Assembly: GCA_963698085.1 (NCBI GenBank)
Contig: OY969122.1
Span: 248,001-312,000 of the forward strand
DNA: 64,000 bases
Reading direction: 5' to 3'
DNA from: VRUE01 sp963698085
GTDB lineage: Bacteria; Actinomycetota; Thermoleophilia; Solirubrobacterales; 70-9
Part shown: positions 44,686 through 53,503 of the stretch, in pieces
Numbering within the stretch: the first letter of the stretch is position 1
Layout of the letters: every line of letters begins with the position of its first letter
The notes under the pieces: model-generated
What the model saw: the letters and a program-made list of their open reading frames with translations, nothing else
What the model was told of the DNA's origin: nothing
Database searches by the model: none
Translations under genes and position numbers: made by a program

Positions 44686-46070
44686 AGGGAAACGGGAAAG
44701 AGATCCGCGGGGCCGGGGGACGGACGGGGTTACCACCCGGCCCGCGGATGCCCAGCGCCCTGCAGGCGATCGGCTGGGCACGGCGACCATACCCGTTGAT
44801 GAAGCGCTGCCAGGAGCGCTACGGCGACACCTTCACCTTGCGCATTCTGCACTCGGGTACCTGGGTCTTCCTCTGCGATCCCGCCGACGTCAAACGGGTC
44901 TTCACCGCTCCCGCAGGCAGCCTCGGTGTGGCGCTCGCCAACCCGTTGCTTCTGCCGGTGCTCGGGCCACGTTCGGTGATGCTGATGGAAGAGCCGGCCC
45001 ACATGACCCGCCGTCGCATGATGCTGCCGCCGTTCCACGGCAAGCGGATGGGGGCGGACACCGAAATGATGGCCGAGGTGGCGCGCAGTGAGGTGCGCAA
45101 CTGGCCGGTCGGCGAGCCGTTCGAGCTCTGGCCGCACATGCAGGCCGTCACCCAAGAGGTGATCATGCGCTCGGTCTTCGGTCCCGACGACGAGGGCAGG
45201 CTGGAGCACCTGCGCCAGCTCCTGCACCGCCTGACGGCCGCCCTGAACGAGCCCAAGCGGCTAAGCAGGGCGGCGGCCTTCGGACCGGGCTGGCTCGCCC
45301 GCAACGCCGGCTTCCGCGCCGCGATGGTGCCGGTGGAAGAAGCGCTGCTGGAGGAGGTCGACCGGCGGCGGCGCGCCGGCGAGAACGGGCGCAAGGACAT
45401 CGTCTCGATCCTGATCGACGCGCGTTATGAGGATGGCTCGCCGCTCGGCGAGAGCGAACTGCGGGACGAACTGATCACCCTGCTCACCGACGGCCCCACG
45501 TCCTCGTCGCTCGCCTGGGTGTTCGAGCGGCTGCTGCGCCATCCGCAGAAGCTGGCGCGCCTGCAGGGGGAGGTCCTCGCCGGCGAGGATGACGCCTACA
45601 TGGACGCGGTGGTGAAGGAGACGCTGCGCCTCTGCCCGCCGGTGCCGGTCGTCGTCCGCCGCCTGCTGAAGCCACTGGAGCTGGGCGGCTACAGCCTGCC
45701 CGCCGGCACCACGGTCGCCCCCTGCGTCTACCTGATCCACCACAACGAGCGGATCTACCCAAACCCGCGCCAGTTCCGGCCGGAGCGCTTCCTCTCACAA
45801 CCTCCCGGCACCTACACCTGGATCCCTTTCGGCGGTGGGACGCGCCGCTGCCTCGCCGCGAGCTATGCCGAAATGGAGATGAAACGGGTCCTGCGAACGG
45901 TGCTGAGCGAGGTCGATCTGCGACCCGTCGACTCCGACTCCGAGCACGCACGGCGAAGCGCGATCTCCTTCAGCCCGGACAAGCGGGCGAGGGTCGTCGC
46001 CGAACCCCGCACCCCCGCAACCCCTCCCCCCACCGACCAGCCATGGCAGCCGAGTCCGATCTACTCGTAG
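44682..46070 (+). CDS. Cytochrome P450
   Basis: A 462-residue soluble P450. The heme-Cys motif FGGGTRRCLA (Cys near residue 390), ExxR (KETLRLCPP) and the FRPERF meander are clear. The I-helix motif, normally (A/G)Gx(D/E)T(T/S), reads DGPTSS, so the acidic member of the acid-alcohol pair is replaced by Thr; this suggests altered proton delivery or substrate-assisted chemistry. The GTG start at 44682 overlaps the mutase stop. The C-terminal tail is Pro-rich and overlaps the next gene by 28 bases. Redox partners are not in the window. Confidence 0.92.
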   Translation: MKGNGKEIRGAGGRTGLPPGPRMPSALQAIGWARRPYPLMKRCQERYGDTFTLRILHSGTWVFLCDPADVKRVFTAPAGSLGVALANPLLLPVLGPRSVMLMEEPAHMTRRRMMLPPFHGKRMGADTEMMAEVARSEVRNWPVGEPFELWPHMQAVTQEVIMRSVFGPDDEGRLEHLRQLLHRLTAALNEPKRLSRAAAFGPGWLARNAGFRAAMVPVEEALLEEVDRRRRAGENGRKDIVSILIDARYEDGSPLGESELRDELITLLTDGPTSSSLAWVFERLLRHPQKLARLQGEVLAGEDDAYMDAVVKETLRLCPPVPVVVRRLLKPLELGGYSLPAGTTVAPCVYLIHHNERIYPNPRQFRPERFLSQPPGTYTWIPFGGGTRRCLAASYAEMEMKRVLRTVLSEVDLRPVDSDSEHARRSAISFSPDKRARVVAEPRTPATPPPTDQPWQPSPIYS

Positions 46071-47371
46071 TCGGCGCCGGCGCCAAGGCCGCCGGGTTGG
46101 CGACCAAGGTGCATGCCTTCAACTCCCTCGGCCTCGGGCCGATCTCGATGCGGGTCGTCGAGGGGACCGAGGTCGCCGCCTCCTGGAAGGGCCGCAACGG
46201 GATGACCTCGGGCGAGGAGCCGCTGGCGGTGACGCCGATCAAGGACGTCGGCTTCCCCTACCAGAGCTTCAGGGAGTTTGGCGAGGCGGGAGAGGCGATC
46301 GACGAGTGCGTGATGGGCTTCTCCTGGCAGAGATACATGGTCGCCAAGCGGCGCTACGCGCGCTGGATCGACGCCGGCTCGCCCTCGGTGCGGCACCGCG
46401 ACTACGGCGAGTACCTGACCTGGGTCCTCTCGCGGGCGAGCGAGGGCATAAGTCACGTCGAGGGCAAAGTGACGCGGATCTCGCTCGAGGGCGCAGACCG
46501 CTGGATCGTCGAGGTCGCCGAAGCTTCGGGCAACACCAGCTTCGCGGCGCGGGCGCTGGTCCTGACCGGCCCGGGCATCCATCGCGCCTTCCCGCACGAG
46601 CCGGGCATTGCCGAGCGGGTCTTCCACTGCGACAGCAGGCGCGAGGAGTTCGCGCAGCTGCCGGAGGAGAGCGCCTGCGACGTCGCCATCGTCGGCGGCG
46701 GCGAGAGCGCACTCAGCTGCATGATGTTCCTGCGCGGCTTCCGCCCCCATTGCCGCTTCACCGTCTACACGCCGATGCTGCCGATGAGCCGCGGCGAGAG
46801 CTTCCTCGAGAACCGCGTCTTCTCCAACCCCGACGAGATCGAATGGACGGCGCTCGACCAGACCACGCGGCGCGACTTCGTCAAGCATTCCGACCGCGGC
46901 GTCTTCGACCCCCCCAGCCTCGCCGCGATCGCATATGACGATCGTTGCCGTTTCGTCACCGGCCGCATTACCGACGTCGCCTCGGCACGCGGTGGGGCGG
47001 GTGTGAGGCTCCGGCACGAGTCGCCAGAGGGAATTGCCGGTCCCGAACACGACTACGTCGTCAACTGCACGGGCTTCGACCTGCTGGCCCAGCTGCGCAC
47101 CCTCTTCGACGCCGAAACGCGGACCGCGATCGAAGCGCAGGTCGGGCCGCTCTGGGAGACCCCGGCCGGGAGCGAGGTGCCGATCGGGCGCCAGCTGGAG
47201 CTGCGCGGCATGCAGCCGCGCCTGCAGATCCCCGGTCTGGCGGGGCTGAGCCAAGGACCCGGATTTGCCAACCTCGGCGCGCTGGGCTTGCTGGCAAACC
47301 GGGTGCTGCAGTCGTTGTTCGAGGAGCGAGCGCCGGCGCCAGTTTCGGATAGTGTCTCTGCGAATACTTGA
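46043..47371 (+). CDS. SidA/IucD/PvdA-type flavin N-monooxygenase
   Basis: A 442-residue flavoprotein of the ornithine/lysine N-hydroxylase family. The FAD motif is VVGAGAKAAGL (GxGxxA), the NADPH motif is AIVGGGESALS, and the C-terminal substrate/FAD motif is VNCTGF (usually ATGF). The block ENRVFSNPDEIEW is also family-like. It would hydroxylate a primary amine, either an amino-acid side chain or an amine intermediate of the pathway. Last gene of the biosynthetic operon. The ATG lies within the P450 3' end. Confidence 0.88.
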   Translation: MAAESDLLVVGAGAKAAGLATKVHAFNSLGLGPISMRVVEGTEVAASWKGRNGMTSGEEPLAVTPIKDVGFPYQSFREFGEAGEAIDECVMGFSWQRYMVAKRRYARWIDAGSPSVRHRDYGEYLTWVLSRASEGISHVEGKVTRISLEGADRWIVEVAEASGNTSFAARALVLTGPGIHRAFPHEPGIAERVFHCDSRREEFAQLPEESACDVAIVGGGESALSCMMFLRGFRPHCRFTVYTPMLPMSRGESFLENRVFSNPDEIEWTALDQTTRRDFVKHSDRGVFDPPSLAAIAYDDRCRFVTGRITDVASARGGAGVRLRHESPEGIAGPEHDYVVNCTGFDLLAQLRTLFDAETRTAIEAQVGPLWETPAGSEVPIGRQLELRGMQPRLQIPGLAGLSQGPGFANLGALGLLANRVLQSLFEERAPAPVSDSVSANT

Positions 47372-47403
47372 CAGGTTTTGTCCTATCCAATAGGGTCGCG
47401 AAG

Positions 47404-48950
47404 ATGATGGTCAGCACCGGCGGGTGGGGGTACCACAGGGTCGTCGCAGTGCTCGTCGCCATACTCACCGCAGCGGTGCTGGCGACGGGCTGTGGCGGCT
47501 CTTCTTCGGGCGAAGAGGCGAGCTTCAACGGCTCGGGCTACCCGAACGGCGACCTCGCCAACTCCCGCAACGAACCCGGGACGATCAAAGCGTCCAACGT
47601 GGGTCAGCTGGAAACGGCGTGGACGGCGCCGATTGCCGGCCAGAGTGCCTTCGGCAGCTACGCCTCGTCGCCGATCGTAAGCAATGGGGTCATCTACTCC
47701 CAGGATCTGGCCTCCAACGTTCAGGCGATCGACCAGGAGAGCGGCGAGGTGCTGTGGACCAAATCCTATGAACAGCCCAGCCTCGGACCGAACGGTGTAG
47801 TCGTTCAGGACGGCAAAGTGTTCGCCCCCACTCCTATTGGTGTAGTCGCCCTCGACCAGGCAACCGGAAAACAACTCTGGACCACGACGCTCGCCCGCAA
47901 CGAAGTAGAGGGAATCGACCTCGCCCCCGGCTATGACGACGGCATCGTCTACGCGTCGACGGTACCGACCAACGCGAACTCCCTCTACGAACCCGGTGGC
48001 GTCGGCATCCTCTGGGCGCTGGACGGAAAAACCGGCAAAAAACTATGGAGCTTCGACACCGTCCCCAAGAACCTCTGGGAGAACCCGGACGTCAACTCGG
48101 GCGGCGGCGTCTGGTACACGCCGGCCTTCGACGGCAAGGGTTCGATGTACTTCGGCGTCGGCAACCCGGCTCCGTTCCCCGGTGGCCCGAAGATCCCTGG
48201 GGCTCGAGTAGACCGGGACCCAACCTCTACACGAACTCAATCGTGAAAATGGATGCGAAGACGGGCAAGATGGACTGGTACTTCCAGCTCAATCCCCACG
48301 ACCTCTATGACTGGGATCTGCAGGGCCCGCCGATCCTGATCGATTCGGGCGGCAGGGAACTGGTGGTGGCGGGGGGCAAGGTCGGCTACGTGATCGCCTT
48401 GGACGCAAAGAGTGGAAAGCTGGTCTGGAAGCGCGCCGTCGGCAAACACAACGGCCACGACGACGACGGGCTGCTGGCTATGAAGGGCGAATACTCGAAG
48501 CTGAAAACGCCCTTTGAAATCTATCCGGGGAACCTGGGCGGCGTGATCGCGCCGATGTCAACCAATGGCTCACGTGTCTTCGTCCCGGTGGTCAACCATC
48601 CGGTGACGCTTTCCTCTGGCTCGCAAATCGAAGAAGCAAGTGCGGAAAACGCTGGCGAACTCGTCGCACTGAATGTCAAAAACGGCTCACTCGCTTGGAA
48701 AAAAGAATTCCCCTTCGCCCCCGCCTTCGGCGCGACGACCGTGACCAACGACGTCGTCTTCGCGACGACCTACGACGGAAAAATCTACGGGTACGAGACC
48801 GAAACCGGCCGGCCCGTTTGGCAGAGCCAGCTCCCCGCGGGCACCAACGCAGGTGTCACCGTCGAGGGGGACACGCTGATCGCCCCAGCGGGCGTTGCCT
48901 CCGCCGAAGGGCAGACCCCGCAGATCGTCGCCTACCGCCTCGGCGGCTAG
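47404..48950 (+). pseudogene. PQQ-type beta-propeller lipoprotein, frameshifted
   Basis: Two adjacent frames together encode one exported quinoprotein-like beta-propeller of about 515 residues. The signal ends in a lipobox (LATGC). Propeller blades show the repeating GxxxW motif (GEVLWTKSY, GKQLWTTTL, GKKLWSFDT, then GKLVWKRAV, GSLAWKKEF, GRPVWQSQL). The first frame stops at 48246, while the homologous sequence moves to the next register near 48200 (CCCTGGGG), giving SSRPGPNLYTNSIVKMDAKT. A one-base indel in a homopolymer explains it. It may be a real lesion or a sequencing error. Confidence 0.8.
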
Positions 48951-49008
48951 GTGACTATCGCGGCGATCGTTCCTATGATCGTCGCGGGATAGGAGCTAGG
49001 CTTTGCCC

Positions 49009-49515
49009 ATGCCAGCGACGGAGTCATCGACCGAGGCGGGCGCCGTTGCGCGCGCCTACTTCGAAGCGGTCGGCAAGCGGGACCTGGAGCGGATGGTGAG
49101 CTTCTACGAGCCCGGCGGGACCGGTGAGATCCACGGCCTGGTCTCGCTCACGGCGCCCGATACCTATCGCGCCTGGTTCGCCAACCTCTTTGCCGCCTTC
49201 CCCGACTTCCGCTTCGAGATCCTCGACGTCGTCGCCGAGGGCGAGCAGGCAGCGGTGCGCTGGCACGCCACCGGCACCTTCGACGGCACTGCCCGCTTCG
49301 AGGGCATGGACCCGACCGGGGCCAAGGTCGACCTCACCGGGTTCGATCTGCTGACGATCCGGGGCGGCAAAATCCAGCGCAACGACGCCTACATGAACGG
49401 CGCCCAGATGGCCCAGCAGCTCGGCGCCCTGCCGCCGTCCGGTTCGCTGCCCGAGCGGGGAATGCTGGCCGCCCTCAACCTGAAGACGCGCCTCCTCGCG
49501 GCGCTGCGGCGCTAA
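49009..49515 (+). CDS. SnoaL-like / NTF2-fold protein
   Basis: A 168-residue protein of the SnoaL polyketide-cyclase-like fold (RAYFEAVGKRDLERMVSFY, YRAWFANLFAAFPDFRFEI, VRWHATGTFDG). Family members are isomerases, cyclases or binding proteins; no specific function can be given. A GGAGCTAGG sequence lies upstream of ATG 49009. It is separated from the quinoprotein gene by 58 bases and could be part of the same unit. Confidence 0.8.
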   Translation: MPATESSTEAGAVARAYFEAVGKRDLERMVSFYEPGGTGEIHGLVSLTAPDTYRAWFANLFAAFPDFRFEILDVVAEGEQAAVRWHATGTFDGTARFEGMDPTGAKVDLTGFDLLTIRGGKIQRNDAYMNGAQMAQQLGALPPSGSLPERGMLAALNLKTRLLAALRR

Positions 49516-49581
49516 TTCCGACCCCGGCGTACGATCGGATCGGCCGCGGGCGGCAACGCGGAGTCGCCTCGTAGGACCGGC

Positions 49582-50046
49582 ATGATGCCAGCGGCCAGCG
49601 AGCAGCATCTCCCCCACGTCGACGAACACTCGGTCGAGATTGCGGCCGATCCGGCGGCGGTGTGGGATGCATTGCTTCGCGTGGTCGAGCGCTCGTTCGG
49701 TTCATCCACGACCGGCGGCGTCGCCCGCCTGCTCGGCTGCGCGGACGTGAGCCACGCCGGCCCCCGTCCCCTTGCCACCGGGTCAACGTTTCCTGGTTTC
49801 CATGTGGAAGCCGCTGACCCTCAGGGCGAGCTGGCGCTCAGAGGCATCCACCGCTTCTCGGACTACGCCCTGATCTTCCGCCTCGACGAGCTGGACAACC
49901 AGCACACCCGCCTTCGTGCCGAGACCCGCGCACTCTTCCCCGGCGTAAAGGGGGCCTTCTACCGAACGCTGGTGATTGGCACCCGCGGCCACGTACTCGT
50001 AACCCGCCGCCTGCTCAACGCCGTCAAGCAACGCACCGAGCCCTGA
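49582..50046 (+). CDS. SRPBCC-like hypothetical protein
   Basis: A 154-residue protein that begins like START/SRPBCC ligand-binding folds (EHSVEIAADPAAVWDALLRVVE) and has blocks consistent with that barrel (GIHRFSDYALIFRLDEL, TRLRAETRALFPGVKGAFYR). No enzyme activity can be inferred. It converges with the lipoprotein fragment, 9 bases apart. Confidence 0.7.
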   Translation: MMPAASEQHLPHVDEHSVEIAADPAAVWDALLRVVERSFGSSTTGGVARLLGCADVSHAGPRPLATGSTFPGFHVEAADPQGELALRGIHRFSDYALIFRLDELDNQHTRLRAETRALFPGVKGAFYRTLVIGTRGHVLVTRRLLNAVKQRTEP

Positions 50047-50055
50047 ACCAGCACC

Positions 50056-50646
50056 CTAGTCGTCGTTCGAGAGGCCGACCTCGTCCTGGGCCAAGGCCGT
50101 CGCATCGAATACTTCGCTCGGCTCCGGCACGTCGATCTCGGGGACGACGCCGAAGTCGAAGAAATCCATGCGCATATCGATGGTCATAGATCCCTCGCCC
50201 CCCTCTCGTGGCTCTGATTTGACGAGTCTCATGCGCCGCACCAACCCGTCGGCGTCGATCCATGCCTCGACCTGCAGAGGCGTGCCCTCCTCCTCGATAT
50301 GCGAGGCGAGATCCTCCTCGCCTTCCTCCCTCACGTCGCCGGTCACCGCTTCCAGGAGCTCCAGTTCCCCCTTCGCGTCGCCGTTGGCAGGGAGCGGCGT
50401 GTCCAACTCTTGCCCGAACGATAAATCGAGCGCCATCCACTCGTGCCCGCCCGGCAGCGAGCCGCTCGAGCGCATGTACATAACGGTTCCGTCACCCTCC
50501 ATCTCCGCCGAACCGTCCGACTCGGGGTGCGGGAACATCATGACCACCCGGGTGCGACCCGTCTCAGCGTCGAAGACGATCTGGTCCGTGTCGTCGTGCC
50601 TAGCAGAGTGCTGGAAAGGTATCGGGTAGGTGCTCGACCCACCGAA
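50056..50646 (-). pseudogene. C-terminal fragment of an actinobacterial lipoprotein
   Basis: From about 50630 the frame encodes the C-terminal two-thirds of a LprG/LppX-like lipoprotein (FDAETGRTRVVMMF, GDGTVMYMRSSGSLPGGHEW, VEAWIDADGLVRRMRLVKSE). The expected signal peptide, lipobox and first about 80 residues are missing. Upstream, the open frame runs through the tRNA-derived repeat and integrase promoter region with no similarity. No ATG, GTG or TTG lies between the repeat and the homologous part, so the gene is a remnant at the island border. Confidence 0.65.
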
Positions 50647-50655
50647 TGCAGTCAG

Positions 50656-50697
50656 TACCCCTACGGGGATTCGAACCCCGGGTTCCGGACTGAGAAT
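50656..50697 (-). repeat. Left attachment site (tRNA-Glu 3' half copy)
   Basis: Read on the minus strand it starts at the anticodon loop (ATTCTCAGTCCGGAA) and runs through the T arm to the tRNA 3' end. It has two mismatches to the intact gene. Crossover in or near the anticodon loop is usual for tRNA-targeting tyrosine integrases. Confidence 0.85.
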
Positions 50698-50823
50698 GGC
50701 CTGGATGCGTTGCGGCCCTTTTCGGCTGTTTGGCGATTTCGCGGTCTGATCGCGAATAGCGGCGACAAAACGGCAATTCGGCAACGATCCTTTGCGGCTA
50801 TTTGCGGCTGTCAAGGGACCTCC

Positions 50824-50925
50824 TGTTGCCTTTTTGTTGCCGAGCGGCAGCATGCTGTTGCCGAGGGGGTGGCGCCGGATCCAGCTCATCCGTGTAGGGG
50901 CCAAAGACTCAGCGCCTGGGCAACA
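50824..50925. promoter_or_regulatory. Left cluster of TGTTGCC motifs (candidate integrase arm sites)
   Basis: TGTTGCC at 50824, 50835 and 50856 and its complement at 50919, between the left repeat and the integrase start. The same heptamer clusters at the right end of the island. Likely integrase or excisionase arm-binding sites (inference). Confidence 0.45.
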
Positions 50926-50948
50926 CCCGGGCGCGAAAAGGAGAGACG

Positions 50949-52123
50949 ATGACCCAGCTAGCCAAGACCTCCTCACCCGGCATCTACCGGGCGCACGGAA
51001 ACAAATGCGACGGCAAGGGCCGCTGCGACTGCCCCTACCTGATCATCTGGCGCCACCGTGGGCGGCAGCACAAAGAAACCTGCCGCACCTTCAATGAAGC
51101 GCGAGAGAAGAAGTCGCTCCGCGACTCCGTCGACAGTAAGCCTGTCGAGAGGACCCGGTTCGGGGACTACTTCCCGCAGTGGATCGAGAGCTACGCCGGA
51201 CTGACGCATCGGGGCTTCTCGGAGACGACCAGGCCCGAGTACCGGCGGCCGATCCAGAACTTCGCGATGCCGCGGTGGCAGACCTGGAAGCTCAGCGCGA
51301 TCAGCCACGGGACGTGCGGGAGCTCTTCATGTCGCTGCGAAACGAAGGCAAGAGCACGTCGTCGATCAGGAAACTGCGGGCGGCGCTCTCGGCCCTCTTC
51401 GCGACCGCGATCGAGGACAACCTGATCACCTCAAACCCGGTCCGCGGTGTCCGCATTCCCAAGCCCCTGGAAGAGCACATCCCGCCCGAGCGGCGAGCCA
51501 AAGCCCTGACCCGGGCTGAGCTCGCGACCCTGTTCTCAGCGATTCCCGAGGACTGGCACCTCTTCTTCGAGTTCATGGTGCACACGGGCCTGCGGATCTC
51601 AGAGGGGATCGGGCTGGTGTGGGAGCACATCGAGCTGGAGGGCAAACCTCGCGTGAAAGTGCGCGAGCAGGTCTACCGAGGCGTGCGCAAGGAGCTGAAG
51701 AGCGGCGCGGGCCGACGGGACATCCCGCTGGCCCCGCGGATGACCGCGCGCCTCGTGGCGCACCGCGCGGCGACCTACGCCGGCCCGCGAGCGCCGGTCT
51801 TCCCCTCCGATGTCGGGACGGAGCTGATCCGCGGCAAGGTCGCCGACCGGGTCCTCAACCCGGCACGCGACCTCGTGCAGATGGAATGGGTGAGCTTTCA
51901 CGCCTTCCGCCACACCTGCGCCTCGCTGCTTTTCGCCGAGGGCAAGAACATCAAGCAGATCCAGACCTGGCTCGGCCACGCCGACCCGGCCTTCACCCTG
52001 CGCACGTACATCCACCTTCTCGACGACGGAGTGGGCGGCGCTGACTTCCTCGATGACGCAGTCGAAGTCGGCCGCGGGCCATGGACCAAAGATCCGGAGG
52101 ACCCGATGGACCAGGAGAACTGA
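50949..52123 (+). pseudogene. int: Tyrosine recombinase (phage-type integrase), frameshifted
   Basis: An AAGGAGAGACG ribosome site precedes ATG 50949. The first frame gives an N-terminal arm/core-binding region (YLIIWRHRGRQHKETCRTF, FGDYFPQWIESYAGLT). At about 51303 the homologous frame shifts by one (LSAI, then PRDVRELFMSLRNEGKS), probably through loss of one C. The catalytic domain follows with Arg in HTGLRISEG, HxxR in FHAFRHTCAS, His in LGHADP and the nucleophile Tyr in LRTYIHLL. If the shift is real, the island is immobilised. Confidence 0.8.
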
Positions 52124-52137
52124 GGCAAACGCCGAGA

Positions 52138-52170
52138 GAGCTACCCGGCGTCGGAGACGTCGGGTAGCTC
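52138..52170. terminator. Hairpin between convergent genes
   Basis: Perfect 10-bp arms GAGCTACCCG (52138-52147) and CGGGTAGCTC (52161-52170), with four more pairs and a wobble inside, between the integrase end and the facing gene, whose last codons it contains. No T tract; possibly a bidirectional, factor-assisted terminator. Confidence 0.5.
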
Positions 52171-52620
52171 CTCATCTGGACAGTCCTCCTCGAACAGCAC
52201 CCCGCCGATCAACGGCCCCGAGGCCGCATCGGCGTAGCCAACGCCGTCGCATCGCTCGCAGCGAAACAGCGCCTCCTCCCCGTCGCGGAGCGCGACCTTC
52301 AGGGCATGTCCGTGAAGTCCAGCCCGCGACTTGAGGTCGTTGAGCAGGCGGAAGTAGCGCTCCTCCTCCCCCAGCTGAGCCTTAGTGGCGGGCCCCTCGA
52401 GAAACGCCCAGAGCTTGTCGCCGGTCCGGCCGGTCCGAACTTTGATGCGATCGGCGCGCGCCTGGCGTTTGATCGCGGCGCGCCAAGCGTCCGCGTCGTC
52501 GATCCGCTCGACCGGCTGAATCACCTCGCCGGCGGCGAGCAGCCTGCCATAGTCATCGCGCCTGCGGACCCGCTTGACGAGGCGCTCGATTCGCCGGTTG
52601 ATCTCGACCGGATCCTCCAC
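52141..52620 (-). CDS. Hypothetical island protein
   Basis: A 159-residue charged protein without a recognised domain. The N-terminal half is Arg/Asp-rich and helical (EINRRIERLVKRVRRRDDYG). The C-terminal half has one Cys pair (FRCERCDGVGY) that could bind zinc with a further Cys (EEDCPDEE). The last codons form the hairpin described between the genes. It is 33 bases downstream of vapC on the same strand. Confidence 0.5.
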   Translation of the reverse strand: MEDPVEINRRIERLVKRVRRRDDYGRLLAAGEVIQPVERIDDADAWRAAIKRQARADRIKVRTGRTGDKLWAFLEGPATKAQLGEEERYFRLLNDLKSRAGLHGHALKVALRDGEEALFRCERCDGVGYADAASGPLIGGVLFEEDCPDEELPDVSDAG

Positions 52621-52653
52621 ACCCTCGATCCTATGCCGGGCGACACCTCGGTC

Positions 52654-53046
52654 CTATCCCAGGACCTCAACTTCACAGCGAACGCCGCTCGCCTTCCCCA
52701 TCGCGCCGTCGGCGGTGAGCAGCAACGCATCCAGAGCCTCTGCCAAGGCAACGTAGGCCGCGTCGTAGGCGGTGAGGTTGTCGCGCAGTTCCCACACGCG
52801 GCCCAGGAGCGGCAGGTGCGAAACGCGTCGCAACGGCAGCGTCGCGAGGTCGTCGAGAGCCTGACCCGACCGCCTCTCATCGAGCCTGCCACCGCGAGCC
52901 GCGCGTCGAAGCGTCGAGACAACCTCGAGATCCACTAACTCAGGCGCTGCCAGCTGCTCTCCACGCAGCCGATCACGAGCCCGATCGCCGTCGGCCCCGT
53001 CGTCGGCAAGAGCGGGCGCGAGCACCGAAGCGTCGACGACGATCAC
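52654..53046 (-). CDS. vapC: VapC-like PIN-domain toxin
   Basis: A 130-residue PIN-domain ribonuclease, the toxin of a VapBC pair. The four acidic positions are visible: Asp5 (VVDASVLAPAL), Glu in VDLEVVSTLRR, Asp in TAYDAAYVALAE and Asp in LLLTADGAMGK. The gene overlaps vapB by 4 bases. Substrate RNA is unknown; tRNA or rRNA are typical for the family. Confidence 0.88.
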   Translation of the reverse strand: MIVVDASVLAPALADDGADGDRARDRLRGEQLAAPELVDLEVVSTLRRAARGGRLDERRSGQALDDLATLPLRRVSHLPLLGRVWELRDNLTAYDAAYVALAEALDALLLTADGAMGKASGVRCEVEVLG

Positions 53047-53276
53047 GCCGCGCGCATGCGCTCAGTTCTCAGCGTCTCAGCCGCGAAGGCAAGACCTACT
53101 GAGCCCCCCGCCCGCCCACCGACACGCTCGAGAACCTCATCCAGGGTCTCTTCTTGGGCCTGCTGCTTGAGCTCGGCGAGCAGATACTCCTGCAGCGACT
53201 GACCAGCCGCGGCGGCCCGCTGCCGGAGGATGCGGTGTACGTCAGGGGGAACGTTCTTGATCTGTACGCTCGGCAT
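53043..53276 (-). CDS. vapB: VapB-like antitoxin
   Basis: A 77-residue antitoxin. A ribbon-helix-helix type N-terminus (VQIKNVPPDVHRILRQRAAA, AGQSLQEYLLAEL) for DNA binding is followed by a C-terminal toxin-binding tail (ERVGGRAGGSVGLAF). I chose the ATG at 53276, where the family starts; a GTG-type extension upstream would cross the operator. No ribosome site is visible, so the transcript may be leaderless. Confidence 0.85.
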   Translation of the reverse strand: MPSVQIKNVPPDVHRILRQRAAAAGQSLQEYLLAELKQQAQEETLDEVLERVGGRAGGSVGLAFAAETLRTERMRAA

Positions 53277-53286
53277 GAAACCAGGA

Positions 53287-53305
53287 TAGCGCCAATTTGG
53301 CGCTA
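53287..53305. promoter_or_regulatory. Palindromic operator before vapBC
   Basis: Perfect 9-bp arms TAGCGCCAA and TTGGCGCTA around one base, 10 bases upstream of vapB. A partial half site (TGGCGTA) follows near 53318. Probably bound by the VapB/VapBC complex for autorepression. Confidence 0.6.
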
Positions 53306-53503
53306 CTACATGCACCATGGCGTAAAGTCCTCGAACCAACCAGGCTCAAGGAGGAGCGAAACCGCTCCCATCATTGCGGCAGCTTTGCTTGAAGGATGTC
53401 GAACTTGGATCCGGACGAGCCTAATTCCCGCTCATTGCAGGGAAGTTGAAAACGAGAACAGCCCCACCCTAAACACAGCCGCTCAATTTTCTAGTCTCTC
53501 CTG

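Noticed and set aside
50646..50976. N-terminal extension of the lipoprotein fragment through the att repeat
   Set aside because: The extension translates tRNA sequence and the integrase promoter region and lacks a signal peptide, so it is chance openness.
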